DNA from: Pelargonium cotyledonis
Lineage: Eukaryota > Streptophyta > Magnoliopsida > Geraniales > Geraniaceae
Reading direction: 5' to 3'
DNA: 21,643 nt
Assembly (NCBI GenBank): GCA_036897625.1
Contig: JAYMTA010001129.1
Location: 1-21,643 of the forward strand
The notes under the pieces were generated by a model that saw nothing but the letters and a program-made list of their open reading frames with translations, was not told where the DNA came from and made no database searches. The translations under genes were made by a program, and so were the position numbers. Below, piece after piece: positions 1-10,100 of the stretch (its first letter is position 1; each line of letters begins with the position of its first letter).

Positions 1-100
1 TGGGTATAAGTGATTTTAAATGAGGTGTCATCACCTCATTGGTTTTGTTAAGTTGCAACTGATATAACTTTATATCAGTTAACTGATATACATTTTACTC

Positions 101-525
101 ATGAACTAAACTTAAATCGGTGCACTATACTTTTACCCATGAACTAAACTTAAATCGGTGCACTAACAACACGCTTACATCTTTGATCAAAAGAAAAAAC
201 TTTAACTTGGTCCATAATTTCCGTTAGTTTTTGCCAGTTTTATGTTAAGTGGTGTAATACATAATTTTAAAAAATGCTAAATAATTATTTTGGTCATGTA
301 ATTATTCAACGGTGGTGGCTCTCCCCTTTTACTTATTAAACGTCACAACACTAAAGCAAAAAGTTGTTATTTTTGTGATGGATCAAATGTAGAATGAATA
401 TGCAATTGACTTATGCATGCCTGCGAGTGTTTCCAAATAAGACCGGGCAAATTAAAATGTGATAATTTTAAAGGATATTGTTAGAAGATTTGTATGATTG
501 TTATTGGTTTGGAAAAAACATAAAA
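101..525 (+). repeat. Direct duplication, copy 1 (uninterrupted)
   Basis: This segment is repeated at 1107-1964. Shared landmarks, in order, are a CTAAACT(T/G)AAATCGGTGCACTATAC block, AACAACACGCTT(A/C)CATCTTTG, a CATAATTTCCGTTAGTTTTTGCC block, GTGGTGGCTCTCCCCTTTTA, and a TTAGAAGATTTGTA block that leads into ATTGGTTTGG and AAAACATAAAA. Copy 1 lacks the two insertions found in copy 2, so it serves as an internal empty-site reference for both. Confidence 0.8.
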
Positions 526-574
526 TCAAAGTTATGTGACTATAAAACTATATCAATTAACTGATACACATTTT

Positions 575-602
575 ACTATATATATATATATACACACACA
601 CA
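575..602. repeat. (TA)n(CA)n microsatellite
   Basis: A run of alternating TA passes directly into a run of alternating CA. This is a simple repeat inside the tandem array and is likely to vary in length between individuals. Confidence 0.85.
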
Positions 603-1172
603 AATTAGAGTGAATGAAAGTTGGGGCTTAGTTTTTAACTTAAACCAATGCACTAGACTTTACGACACTCATGAAATTTAGTGATGTCTTTTATGTATAT
701 ACGTTGAAGAGAAAAATGATAATTTGTGCATTGGACTTTAGGGCACTCATGGGGACGAACAATGTCATTTACATATTATATATACATTATTGTAAAATGA
801 AAGTTAATACGTTTGATTAATGAGTTTAAAATAGTGTACTAGTCTGTACGACACTTAGGATATGGACAATGCTTTTTATATATTGACATTGGAGTAAAGT
901 GAAAGTCGATGAATTGGACTAAAAATGGACCTTTTAAGACTTATGTGACTATATGACACTCGTGGAACGGAATTGTATGTACATTGGAGAGTAGAATGAA
1001 AGTTAGTGAATTAAATTAAGCTTCAATTAGTGCACTGGACTTTAGTGCACTCATGGAGATTAACAATGTCCTTATTTTACCGGAACATATGTTAGAGTAA
1101 AATGAAATGAGCTAAACTGAAATCGGTGCACTATACTTTTATTGCACCGTTATGTTGCTTTCGAGCATAACT

Positions 1173-1190
1173 AACAACACGCTTCCATCT
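1173..1190 (+). repeat. Target-site duplication, left
   Basis: AACAACACGCTTCCATCT, identical to 1634-1651. It carries the copy-2 variant CTTCCATCT, whereas copy 1 reads CTTACATCT. The insertion therefore happened in copy 2 after the two copies had diverged at this base. Confidence 0.88.
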
Positions 1191-1633
1191 ACCAAGCGAG
1201 CCAGGATGTTCAGGCTCGCTTAGATGCGTAGTGTTTTTTGGAATGGGCGGTGGCGGCTGGTGGCTACCGTGGGGGATCGGCTTTCCCAAGTTGTTGATGG
1301 GGGCGTCGACTTTAGTCTGGACGTTGAGGTTTAAGAAGACGTGTATGTCTTGTGCTGCTTTTGCCTTCGCCGGTCTCGTGTTAGGACCCAGGATGTCTAG
1401 AAGGGTTCCGCAACTACAGTTGGGTTTTGGGGTTTTCAGTATTGGTTTGTTTTTCATTTACATTTATCATGAGGTTTGGATTATGTCTCGTTTGAATCGA
1501 ACCTGCGATAATAGGGCTCTCAGCTTCTATGTCCATGTCTGGTTCGAAATAGTAGAGTTGAAATCTTTAAATGTAATCGACTATCGATATTAACAAAATA
1601 AAGTATTTCAGTTTCAAAAAAAAAAAAGAAAAA
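1191..1633 (+). mobile_element. 5'-truncated polyadenylated retroposon (LINE 3' end or processed transcript)
   Basis: The insert is flanked by a perfect 18-bp direct repeat, AACAACACGCTTCCATCT, at 1173-1190 and 1634-1651. It ends in an A-rich tail from 1616, with an AATAAA signal at 1597-1602, 14 nt before the tail. These are the hallmarks of target-primed reverse transcription. It is clearly more GC-rich than its surroundings. A 120-codon plus-strand reading frame (1231-1593) and an opposite-strand frame cross it, but I recognise neither product, so the source may be a LINE 3' end, another plant retroposon or an mRNA. The empty target is preserved in duplication copy 1 near 163-181. Confidence 0.82.
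1597..1602 (+). promoter_or_regulatory. Polyadenylation signal within the retroposon
   Basis: AATAAA lies 14 nt before the start of the A-rich tail. This is the normal spacing for a cleaved and polyadenylated RNA and supports reverse transcription of a mature transcript. Confidence 0.6.
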
Positions 1634-1651
1634 AACAACACGCTTCCATCT
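1634..1651 (+). repeat. Target-site duplication, right
   Basis: Perfect 18-bp match to 1173-1190, directly after the A-rich tail of the retroposon. Its first A residues merge with that tail. Confidence 0.88.
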
Positions 1652-1964
1652 TTGATCAAAAGAAAAAACTCTAACTTGGTCCATAATTTCCGTTAGTTTT
1701 TGCCAGCTTTATGTTAAGTGGTGTAATACATAGTTTAAATAGTGGTGGCTCTCCCCTTTTACTTATTAAATCGTCACAACACTAAAACAACTAGTTGTTA
1801 TTTTTATGATGGGTCAAATGTAAAATAAATACGCAATTGACTTATGCATGCCCGCTTGTGTTTTCAAATAAGACCCAACACAATTACAAATTAAGATGCG
1901 AAAATTTTAAAGAGTATTGTTAGAAGATTTGTAGGATTGTTATTGGTTTGGTAAAAACATAAAA

Positions 1965-2183
1965 GGTGCATCCACGGGTTGTGGCATAGTTGACAACACA
2001 GGCTGCGTGAGTGGAAAAAGCGTTTGCGTTCGATCCCCACTCAGAACACTCATGGGAAGAGGTGAGGAGCTTTAACTGTGACTTAGCCTCGAATGAAATT
2101 AGTCTGGGCGTGGTAAAAAGACTTAAAGGTATCAAACCGCCAATAATGTGGGCCTTCTCAGAAAACCTATGGTTAATACCTAA
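1965..2183 (+). mobile_element. tRNA-derived SINE
   Basis: About 219 bp. A box A-like TGGCATAGTTGA (1982-1993) is followed by a box B matching GTTCGATCCC (2028-2037); these are the internal RNA polymerase III promoter elements of tRNA-derived SINEs. The 3' part is unrelated to tRNA and ends in an A-run. The element is flanked by AAAAACATAAAA at 1953-1964 and 2184-2195, a 12-bp target-site duplication, and the same AAAACATAAAA stretch stands without an insertion in duplication copy 1 (515-525). The body does not fold as a real tRNA gene. I could not assign the SINE family. Confidence 0.78.
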
Positions 2184-2318
2184 AAAAACATAAAAAGGTA
2201 CCTAAATAATTGTATCCAAAAGATTATTTTTTATTTTTTATCCAACAGTTGTTACTTGATAGTTATATATCTTGTATGTAAAACATTATAACTAGGATTC
2301 TAAAAATGTGATGAGACA

Positions 2319-2326
2319 TTTCTAAT
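2319..2326 (+). repeat. hAT target-site duplication, left
   Basis: TTTCTAAT, identical to 3014-3021. Confidence 0.85.
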
Positions 2327-3013
2327 CAATGTTTTGAAAACCGACCAGACTGGCCGGTTTGACCGGTAATCGGTCCGGGACTTAAAGAACTCGGTATGTG
2401 TGGTCAAAACCGGGAAACCCGGTAAAACAGACGACCCGGTTCGGTAAAATGGGCTTGTTTTGTTTGGGCTTATTGTGGTTTTTTTTTTTTTTGACCTTTT
2501 TGTTGGGCTAAAGTCTAAATTAGTGTAATTATCAAGCTCATGTATTATTAATCTTCATAAATTCTTGTGAATCTTATCCTTATATAAAAAAAATCTAAAA
2601 CCTTAGAATTAGAAAAAAAAAAATACAATCAATTGGAATAGGTGTGAGTGGCTGAGTTAGTGCATTTTATTACATTAACGGTAAAAGCAATCCCTACTTG
2701 CTTAGTTGTTTTAGCTTATGCTACTTGAGTTTCTTTCCCACAATGTTACTTATATCAGTATATTAATGTTTGTGATATTCTTAATATCATTATGAGTGTT
2801 AGACGATGATTTATAACATATTAATATAACTTGTTTGTGATAGATTATTTATAGGTGTATTATAATTATCATATGCATTAGATATTTTTTTATATGAATA
2901 TATTTATGACATCATAATTAACATGATGATGTTAGTATAATCGATCCGGCCGGTTGGCCCGGTCGACCCGGAGGTCTGACCGGTTCGTCCTCCGGGTCGT
3001 TTTTAAAACATTG
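2327..3013. mobile_element. Non-autonomous hAT-like DNA transposon, 687 bp
   Basis: The element begins CAATGTTTTGAAAACCGACC, and its other end read from the opposite strand begins CAATGTTTTAAAAACGACCC, giving imperfect terminal inverted repeats of about 19 bp. It is flanked by a perfect 8-bp duplication, TTTCTAAT, at 2319-2326 and 3014-3021. An 8-bp target duplication is the hallmark of the hAT superfamily. Both subterminal regions are rich in CCGG/CCGGT motifs, and an 11-bp hairpin (2964-2974 with 2989-2999) sits just inside the right end. The middle is AT-rich with no transposase frame, so it would need a transposase supplied in trans. Confidence 0.85.
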
Positions 3014-3021
3014 TTTCTAAT
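3014..3021 (+). repeat. hAT target-site duplication, right
   Basis: TTTCTAAT, directly after the right inverted repeat, identical to 2319-2326. Confidence 0.85.
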
Positions 3022-4102
3022 AGAAAATGCATATGTATAATTGATGTGATTTTCAGCTGCCAATCTTTATGTGTCATTATATTATGTCCTTTTTCAATTA
3101 TGTATTAACATATCCACATCTTTTCCTATTTGTATTTCCTAATTATAGCTAATAGTCTAACAAATGCCAAGTAGATGATAAATTTTCTTTTGCCTAATTT
3201 TTTGGTGTGGAGTGTAGAGATAATAGCATGTAACATCACTCTATAAGACATTTGAGAATAAAGTGCACATTCTATTAATTATTTCGATCGAATTTTCAAT
3301 TGATAGAACAATTGATCTCATAATGTTTCACATTAATTAATACGTAAAAGATTAAATTTGGTTCATGTAATTTTCTTAACATAATTTTTTTTTGATAGGC
3401 AAGCAGTTTCTTTAACATAAAATAGTATTTGAAATTTTAAACATGAACTCAAAATGATAATTTTCGTTAGTTTTATGTATGCACACGGTGTTTCTATAAA
3501 TAAAATAATCGAATTGCATGATCTTTATGTATTTTCTTCAATCAGTTATGTGAAGGATGACCTCCTCATTTTCGCTTTATTCATAAAGATTGGGCGGACC
3601 TCCGATGATGAAGGCGTCTTTGTCATAGGTGGATGGATATTTTTGGGCAGTGGAGATCGATACATAGAGTTGAGCTATCAAGACACGGGTTTTGTTCTCC
3701 AATCTAGACGCATGGGTGCGGACTACGGTAATGGATTTCACCCCTATTGATAAAGAGTTATAATTTATCATCCAAAATATGCAATGACATTATATTTGGT
3801 AGGGATGATTTTGTTACTCACTGCGGTACTTCTTGTCTCAATCTATAACAAATTACACGCTTTACATTAGAAAAAATGTTGATATTCGAATGCTTAACAA
3901 CACTTCGGCATTTCAATGTTCACTCGAATTATGGATCATACTTCAGAGGCATCCGTATGTAGACATAACGGGTTTTATTTTATGGGCAACCGGTTTAGTA
4001 CAAGCGGTTTGCAATTTAAAATTTTAAACTGGTTTAAAAATTGTCTGTAAAATACTTAAGACACAGGGGTATTTTGGACAATGTACATGGTCGACCAAAA
4101 CA
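3022..4102. other. Intergenic region upstream of the RECQL5-like gene
   Basis: AT-rich sequence. A block at about 3540-3750 is less AT-rich and holds an open frame with no recognised protein or domain. I found no inverted repeat, target duplication or RNA gene. It should contain the promoter of the helicase gene, but I could not place a convincing TATA box. Confidence 0.5.
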
Positions 4103-4114
4103 TTTGGCGGGAAA
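4103..4114 (+). promoter_or_regulatory. Consensus E2F-binding site
   Basis: TTTGGCGGGAAA lies 63-74 nt upstream of the chosen start codon. Read on the other strand it is TTTCCCGCCAAA, containing the classic plant E2F site TTTCCCGC; the forward strand also fits WTTSSCSS. Plant DNA replication and repair genes are commonly driven by E2F at G1/S. The site sits within a reading frame that continues upstream of the start, which suggests that stretch is promoter or 5' leader rather than protein. Occupancy is inferred. Confidence 0.65.
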
Positions 4115-4176
4115 ATAACGGATGGTTTTGGATTATGGTGTTCTCTGCTACTCCCATTTTCAGTACATCGTTTTCA

Positions 4177-7100
4177 ATGGACATCGATTCAGACTCCGAC
4201 GGCTCTTACATCTCCGCCACTCCTCCCAGAGACCCTCAACCTCCGTCACCGGCGCCGCCACTTCCGCCTCCATCAGCCCCAGCGCCGCCTCCTCCGCCTC
4301 CGCCTCTTCTCTTCTCCCACAAATCCAGAACTAGGGTTAAAGCTTCCGCCTACTCGCGCGTCATCTTACAACCGAAAAAAGCAACCACAAAGCGAACCAA
4401 ACCGCCCCCAAAACCTACTCCAGAGCCCTCTCAGCCGGAACCGCATCCGCCGCAGCCCAATTTCCTTCCACTACCTTCTTTCCCCTTCCAAATCCGCCGT
4501 CCATCGGACCAGAACCGCCCAATCTCGGCCTCTGACTCCATCGAAACCCTTCCAGCCGGGTATTTCTCGAAATTCGCGTCTTTCTCGAAAATCAAAAGGA
4601 CATGTCTCAATCTCGAGTCCACCGAGGATGAGCTTCCCCGATCTACTGCTTCTGTTCCAGAAGCTGCGACTGAGATTGACGGAATTGGTGGTGCTGAAGG
4701 TGGCACGGCTCCGGAGGGGGCTAAATGTGAAGCTGTCTCGATTCCACTGCCAAGAGTTGTGAAGAGATATTCGAATCTGATTGGCCGGACTGTACCTGTG
4801 CAGCCTCCTAAGCCGCGGAAGGGTGACGGGGAAGGCAATTTTGTGAGGCTAAACATCAATGGCTACAAACGGAGGTTCGCAAATAAAGGTAAAAATAGAA
4901 ATAGCTATGGATCCAATTGTCGGAAATCGTTTAGAAGGAGTAAGAAGAAATTTAAGCCAGCAGGTGATGGTGAAACGGAAAATATTTGTGACGAAGATGG
5001 TTTGGTTACTGAAACCATTGTAAGTAATCAGGAGGATGGGACTGGAAGAGCAAAATTTGACAGTGGATTGATTGATGGGGCTGTTCTGGCAGCTAGAAAT
5101 GAGCCTTCTGATGAGAATTTGGTGAATTTGTTGAAGTTAATGTATGGTTATGAGACCTTCCGTGATGGGCAGCTGGAAGCAATCAAGATGGTGCTTGCTG
5201 GGAAGTCTACAATGCTGGTTTTGCTGACAGGTGCCGGCAAATCATTGTGTTATCAATTACCGGCAATGATTTTACCTGGGATTACTCTGGTTGTGAGCCC
5301 ATTAGTGGCATTGATGATTGATCAGCTAAAACATTTGCCTTCTATTATTCGGGGCGGTTTTCTGAGTAGTAGTCAAGTGAGTGATTTCTTTCACGACTCT
5401 TTCAATTATTTTTTAACAATCAAATGTAACTTTTGGTATTATTGTTACAGGCATCCGAAGAAGTTTCGGAGACACTGAGAATGCTTCATGAAGGGACCAT
5501 AAAGGTGGGTTCATTAGCAACTCGATTACTGATTCAGATTGCCAGTTCTCTTCCCTATATGATACTGCACTGCACTGCAGAGTGCTAGTTTTTGCACTTT
5601 AATATGGCTGTATATCTTTGGCACCATTTACTTACTTTCTGATATATCCTTTGATAATGAATGGGTAACATATGTTTCAGCGTCATAATCAATTTTTAAC
5701 CTTTCCATTACAAGTAAAGGCTTAGTTTATTTGGTTTTCAATTTCAGGTGCTTTTTGTCTCACCAGAAAGGTTTCTAAATGCTGATTTTTTGTCTATATT
5801 TTCCAATACTTCAGTTATTATATCACTTCTTGTGGTTGATGAAGCTCATTGTGTTTCTGAATGGTGAGTGGTTACTCTCTCCTTTTTCCTTGGCATTTGG
5901 CTATATCAAATTTCTCTTTTTACTTACTTATGTGCAACCCCTAGCCTTACCGTCGAACTTTGCATTTCATTGCACATTTTTTTTCAGTAGACTAATAAAT
6001 TTTGAATGCCTGCTTGATCAGGTCACATAACTTCCGGCCTTCATACATGAGGCTTAGGGCATCTTTACTTCGTGCTAAGCTCAATGTTGAGTGTATTCTT
6101 GCAATGACTGCAACGGCCACCACCACAACTTTGCAGGCTGTTATGTCTGCTCTGGAGATTCCTCCAACCAATCTCATTCAAAAATCCCTAGTAAGGGACA
6201 ATCTAGTACTGTCAGTATCTTTAAGTGGAAACAGGTACGTTCACATATTTTCTATCCTGTTCAGGACCTACTCTTAGGGCTGTTCCTCACTATCTCCCTT
6301 ACCCTTGAGTTAAGTGCTTAACTGAATATATGATATTTATCTATACCTTGAACTTCGCAGAATGAAAGATCTGCTAATGCTGATTAAATCATCTCCCTAT
6401 ACAGAAGTTAAAAGCATCATTATATACTGCAAATTTCAGGTATAACGATTAACTGATATTGTTTTTCTCCACAGTTTTAAATTTTTAAGTCAGCTAGACG
6501 CTGAATATACTTCTAGGCTTTGCTATACTTGGTTGATTCATTTCCTCTATATTAGTTGGCAATTAATACTTGAATGTTGATTTTGCAGTATGAAACTGAT
6601 CAAGTTAGTAAATACTTGTGTGATTACAATATTTCTGCAAAGGTTAGTATTTCATTTTTCTCAGCTGCATAGTAGAGGGTGCTTTATTTGATTGTATTTG
6701 CTATGCTAGAAGGCAAATCTGACATGGTTATTGTAAGTTAGAGTTACCACAGTGGTATCCCTGCAAATGATCGTAGCCGTACCCAGGAGATGTTTTGCTC
6801 TAACAAAATCAGAGTGGTGAGAATGCTATCCTTGATCAAAATGGAATCTGGATTTGTATAATTGCAACTAAGAACTTTTTGGATTTGTTATATGATATAT
6901 AACAAATACAAGATTAGATTCCATAATCATTGACATGCATTTTTTTTTTATGGAAGGTTGTAGCAACTGTGGCGTTTGGTATGGGGCTTGACAAGAGGAA
7001 TGTTGGAGCTGTAAGAATTATAACTTCATGATTAAGCATGCTTTCTCTGCATTATATATCCAGTCAAATTATTTCCAAACGCTTGATGTGTGCTTGAAAT

Positions 7101-10100
7101 AGACAATTAAGGTGTACTAATAGTAGATTTTATTGTGCAATTCAGAGGGATCTATGCACCAAGCTTTTGATGATTTTTTCAAAACTTATAATTGGGGACT
7201 TGGGGTGACATCTTGCTCTACACATTTTCCTGATTTGATACCCAAGTTTTGGTGCATTTATGACAAAGTCAATATGTGGTGGATTAGCTGCAATATCAAA
7301 TTATACAAAACATGTTTCCCAACAAGGGATTGATTTTACAGAAGTTGGACACTCTTAGCAGAAAAAGAGTCGATATCCAGAAAAGATGTAACTTTGATAG
7401 CTAAAATTACTCTACTGAGTTAAAGTATGTGTTATCATTTACTTTATCAATAGATATATATGTTGACAATCGAGTGATCAATCTAGAGGCTTCTGATTTA
7501 GATATATTTTACATAATATAATATTATACTTGTTGTCCACAATTTTATATCTTTGTATGATTGTGCATGCATCATGTGCCAACTTATACAGAAAGTACCA
7601 ATTTTTTTTTCTGTTCAGGTAATTCATTACAGCCTTCCAGAAAGTTTGGAAGAGTATGTTCAGGTGGATGTTGGTTCTGCCCCCACAAGTTGTTTGGTAT
7701 ATGTTGTCTGTTTGAATTTCTGAATTAATTAATTTCTGCAGGAGATAGGGCGTGCGGGACGGGATGGTAATGTGTCATACTGCCATCTCTTTATTGATGA
7801 TATCACATATTTCAAGCTACGTAGTCTTATGTACAGGTAGTTTGATTAGGATTATCACTATTCTCCGGTGTAGTGTTATTTATGGTGATCTGATATTACT
7901 TTATTGTTTTTGCAGTGATGGAGTAGATGAATATGCAATAAACAAGTTCCTCTGCCATGTTTTCACCACCAATGGCATGAATTCACGCGGGAAAATTTGT
8001 TCGTTGGCTAGAGAATCTGTATCACGGAAGTTTGATATGAAAGAAGAGGTCCTTCTTTGAATAAACTGTCTATTTTCATACGTTTCAATTTTGCTTTTGA
8101 GTCTCATTCAAAATTCCAAACACAGGCATGGCATTCAAATGGTCAAATAATTTTTTTTGAGCGAAGGGTCAATTATATTAGTTCGTTTGGAAGCATACGT
8201 GCTTGATATATCTCATGTTATTCATAGAGGGTTATTTAATTGTGAAACTATGTCCTTTACTTGAGATTTCTTGTGGTGTCATTTTGCTTTTTATTCTTTA
8301 TTTCTTTAAATACGATAGTTATGGAGCTAATTTGTTGGATAGACTATAGTCTGGCATGTATAAGAAGTACCGTGAAGCAAGCTTCTTTGTTCACCGTCCT
8401 ATTTTATGAATTTTCTTCGTGTCTGAAAGACAATGATAATGACAATGAAGAGCAACTTGACATTTCACCCTATATATCTGTCTGCATTAAACGCCATGTT
8501 GCTTTTGATTCTGACAGGTGATGCTTACAATATTAACACAATTGGAATTGGGGGAAGTGCAATACTTGCGTCTACTTCCACAGCTAAATTTAACTTGCAC
8601 CCTGAACTTTCATAAGGTAGGTTGAAATATGTACTCAATCTGTTATGATGTTATCATTCGGCTCACCTCTGTATACCTCTGCTTGCTTCTTGCTGCATTG
8701 ATGGCCTGGGATATGCCAGGAGGTGTTTCATACTTGAAGTCATTTTTTTTTCAGAAAAAAAAAAAATTATACAGTTTTTTGACTGTGCATTTATAGCTGT
8801 GAACAGTAAATATAATCTTAAGCCACAGATGATATGAATATGTTTTCTGTTTGATTCAACTAGTTTGATAGTTCTACATTAGCATGGAGTACCAACCATC
8901 AACATTAGAATTTTTTCATATATATAATTAAAGGATATGTCAATATGTTAGCTTAATTTCAAACATTATGGAAAAGTCATATATCATCATGTATAATTTT
9001 CATGGAAGCTTTTGATATCATGCTTCAATATTATTCTCTTGGTGCTTGAATTTGCTGAACACATGAATTGCAGACTTCCCCAATGTTGCTTGCTGCCAAG
9101 GATATTGTGGTTGCTGCAATTCTAAAGAAGTGAGTATACCTCTACTCTTTTGACTGGATGGGCAATTGCATACCCTTTAGTTCATGAGCTTTTGGTAACT
9201 CAAACCACCGTGTAATGTTATTTTCAGGTCAGAAACTAAACAAGGTCAATATGTTTTTGACATACCAACTGTAGCCAACAGCATTGGGAGTACATCTACT
9301 GACATATCAAATTGGTTGCAGAAGTTGAAGGTTTGTTTAGTTCAAAAGCAAATCATTTTTTCAGTGATATGCTTTATTTGTATCGACATTTGCTTTGCTA
9401 CTCTATTTGAGCGTACAACTACACTAACCAAGTACGAAATTTACCCAAGAGGGCCAAGCATTGAATCATGACTATAGACGACCATGTGCTATGTGATCAA
9501 ATTTTAATTTTAATTTTTTAAAATAAAATATAACGGAAGTTCCCTAGAGTATGTTTTGTTGAGTGAATATCAACCGCTAATAGTGTGCTCTGCACTTCGT
9601 ATAAACAAATCTGCAAGAATCCCAGCTACTTGATGTCTTAATCCAAAGAAATATCATCCCTTAGCCTATCGGCAATGTCATTCACATTAAAAGAGAATTG
9701 AGGGGCGAGAGAAACTGACCTGGGTGGGTGAGTAGTATTCTTATCCCTACGTTTTGACAGATCTGATATGGAATGGGCTGGCTCAATCAATCTTGCTATT
9801 CTTCTTATCCAGCTTAGCAACATAATTTGAACTTCTCACCTATTTAAATTGGGTGTTAAATCAACTATCATCAGTGCTGTTAATTGCGACGGCATGAACT
9901 TGTTAACATCTAGGAATGTGAATTTAAAATATATCACCATGAACTTTGACTCAATTGCAAAGGCTGTTTGCACTGAAAGAGGAGCTGATCCCAGTTTTTT
10001 TAGTTGTCTTGGTATGTCATTTTGTGTATCTATTTACAATGATATATAATGAGATATGATCACATCATATCAATTGGAGCAATTCACATTTCACACAATT

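Larger units (their letters stand above)
60..1140. repeat. Degenerate tandem repeat array, unit about 78-111 bp
   Basis: Diverged copies share a core resembling GCACT-(A/G)GACTTTA followed by a GACACTCATG-like block and a tail with a TAAAATGAAAGTTA-like stretch. Unit starts are visible near 121, 160, 650, 728, 836, 947, 1032 and 1128; spacing between the units from 650 onward is 78, 108, 111, 85 and 96 bp. A related pair of ATATCA(G/A)TTAACTGATA(T/C)ACATTTTACT-like blocks occurs near 70-100 and 550-578. I see no coding capacity. The copies are too diverged for a young satellite; this looks like an old local repeat cluster. Confidence 0.6.
1107..1964 (+). repeat. Direct duplication, copy 2 (interrupted)
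   Basis: Second copy of 101-525. It is 858 bp because a polyadenylated retroposon plus one target-site duplicate (1191-1651, 461 bp) sits inside it; without that it is about 397 bp against 425 bp in copy 1. Copy 2 also lacks about 40 bp of the AT-rich stretch present in copy 1 around 262-305. A SINE begins exactly at its right edge. Confidence 0.8.

Noticed and set aside
1131..1457. Minus-strand 108-codon frame, proline-rich
   Set aside because: It lies antisense to the polyadenylated retroposon and crosses its left boundary and target duplication, so it cannot be an intact gene.
1982..2040. Possible tRNA gene
   Set aside because: Box A and box B are present, but no acceptor stem or cloverleaf forms, and the surrounding 219 bp has a SINE layout with flanking repeats.
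4431..4859. Minus-strand 142-codon frame
   Set aside because: It is a shadow of helicase exon 1, whose proline- and serine-rich coding keeps the opposite strand open.
7133..7333. 66-codon frame between helicase exons
   Set aside because: It lies wholly in intron 8 with no recognisable domain; the flanking exons join in frame without it.
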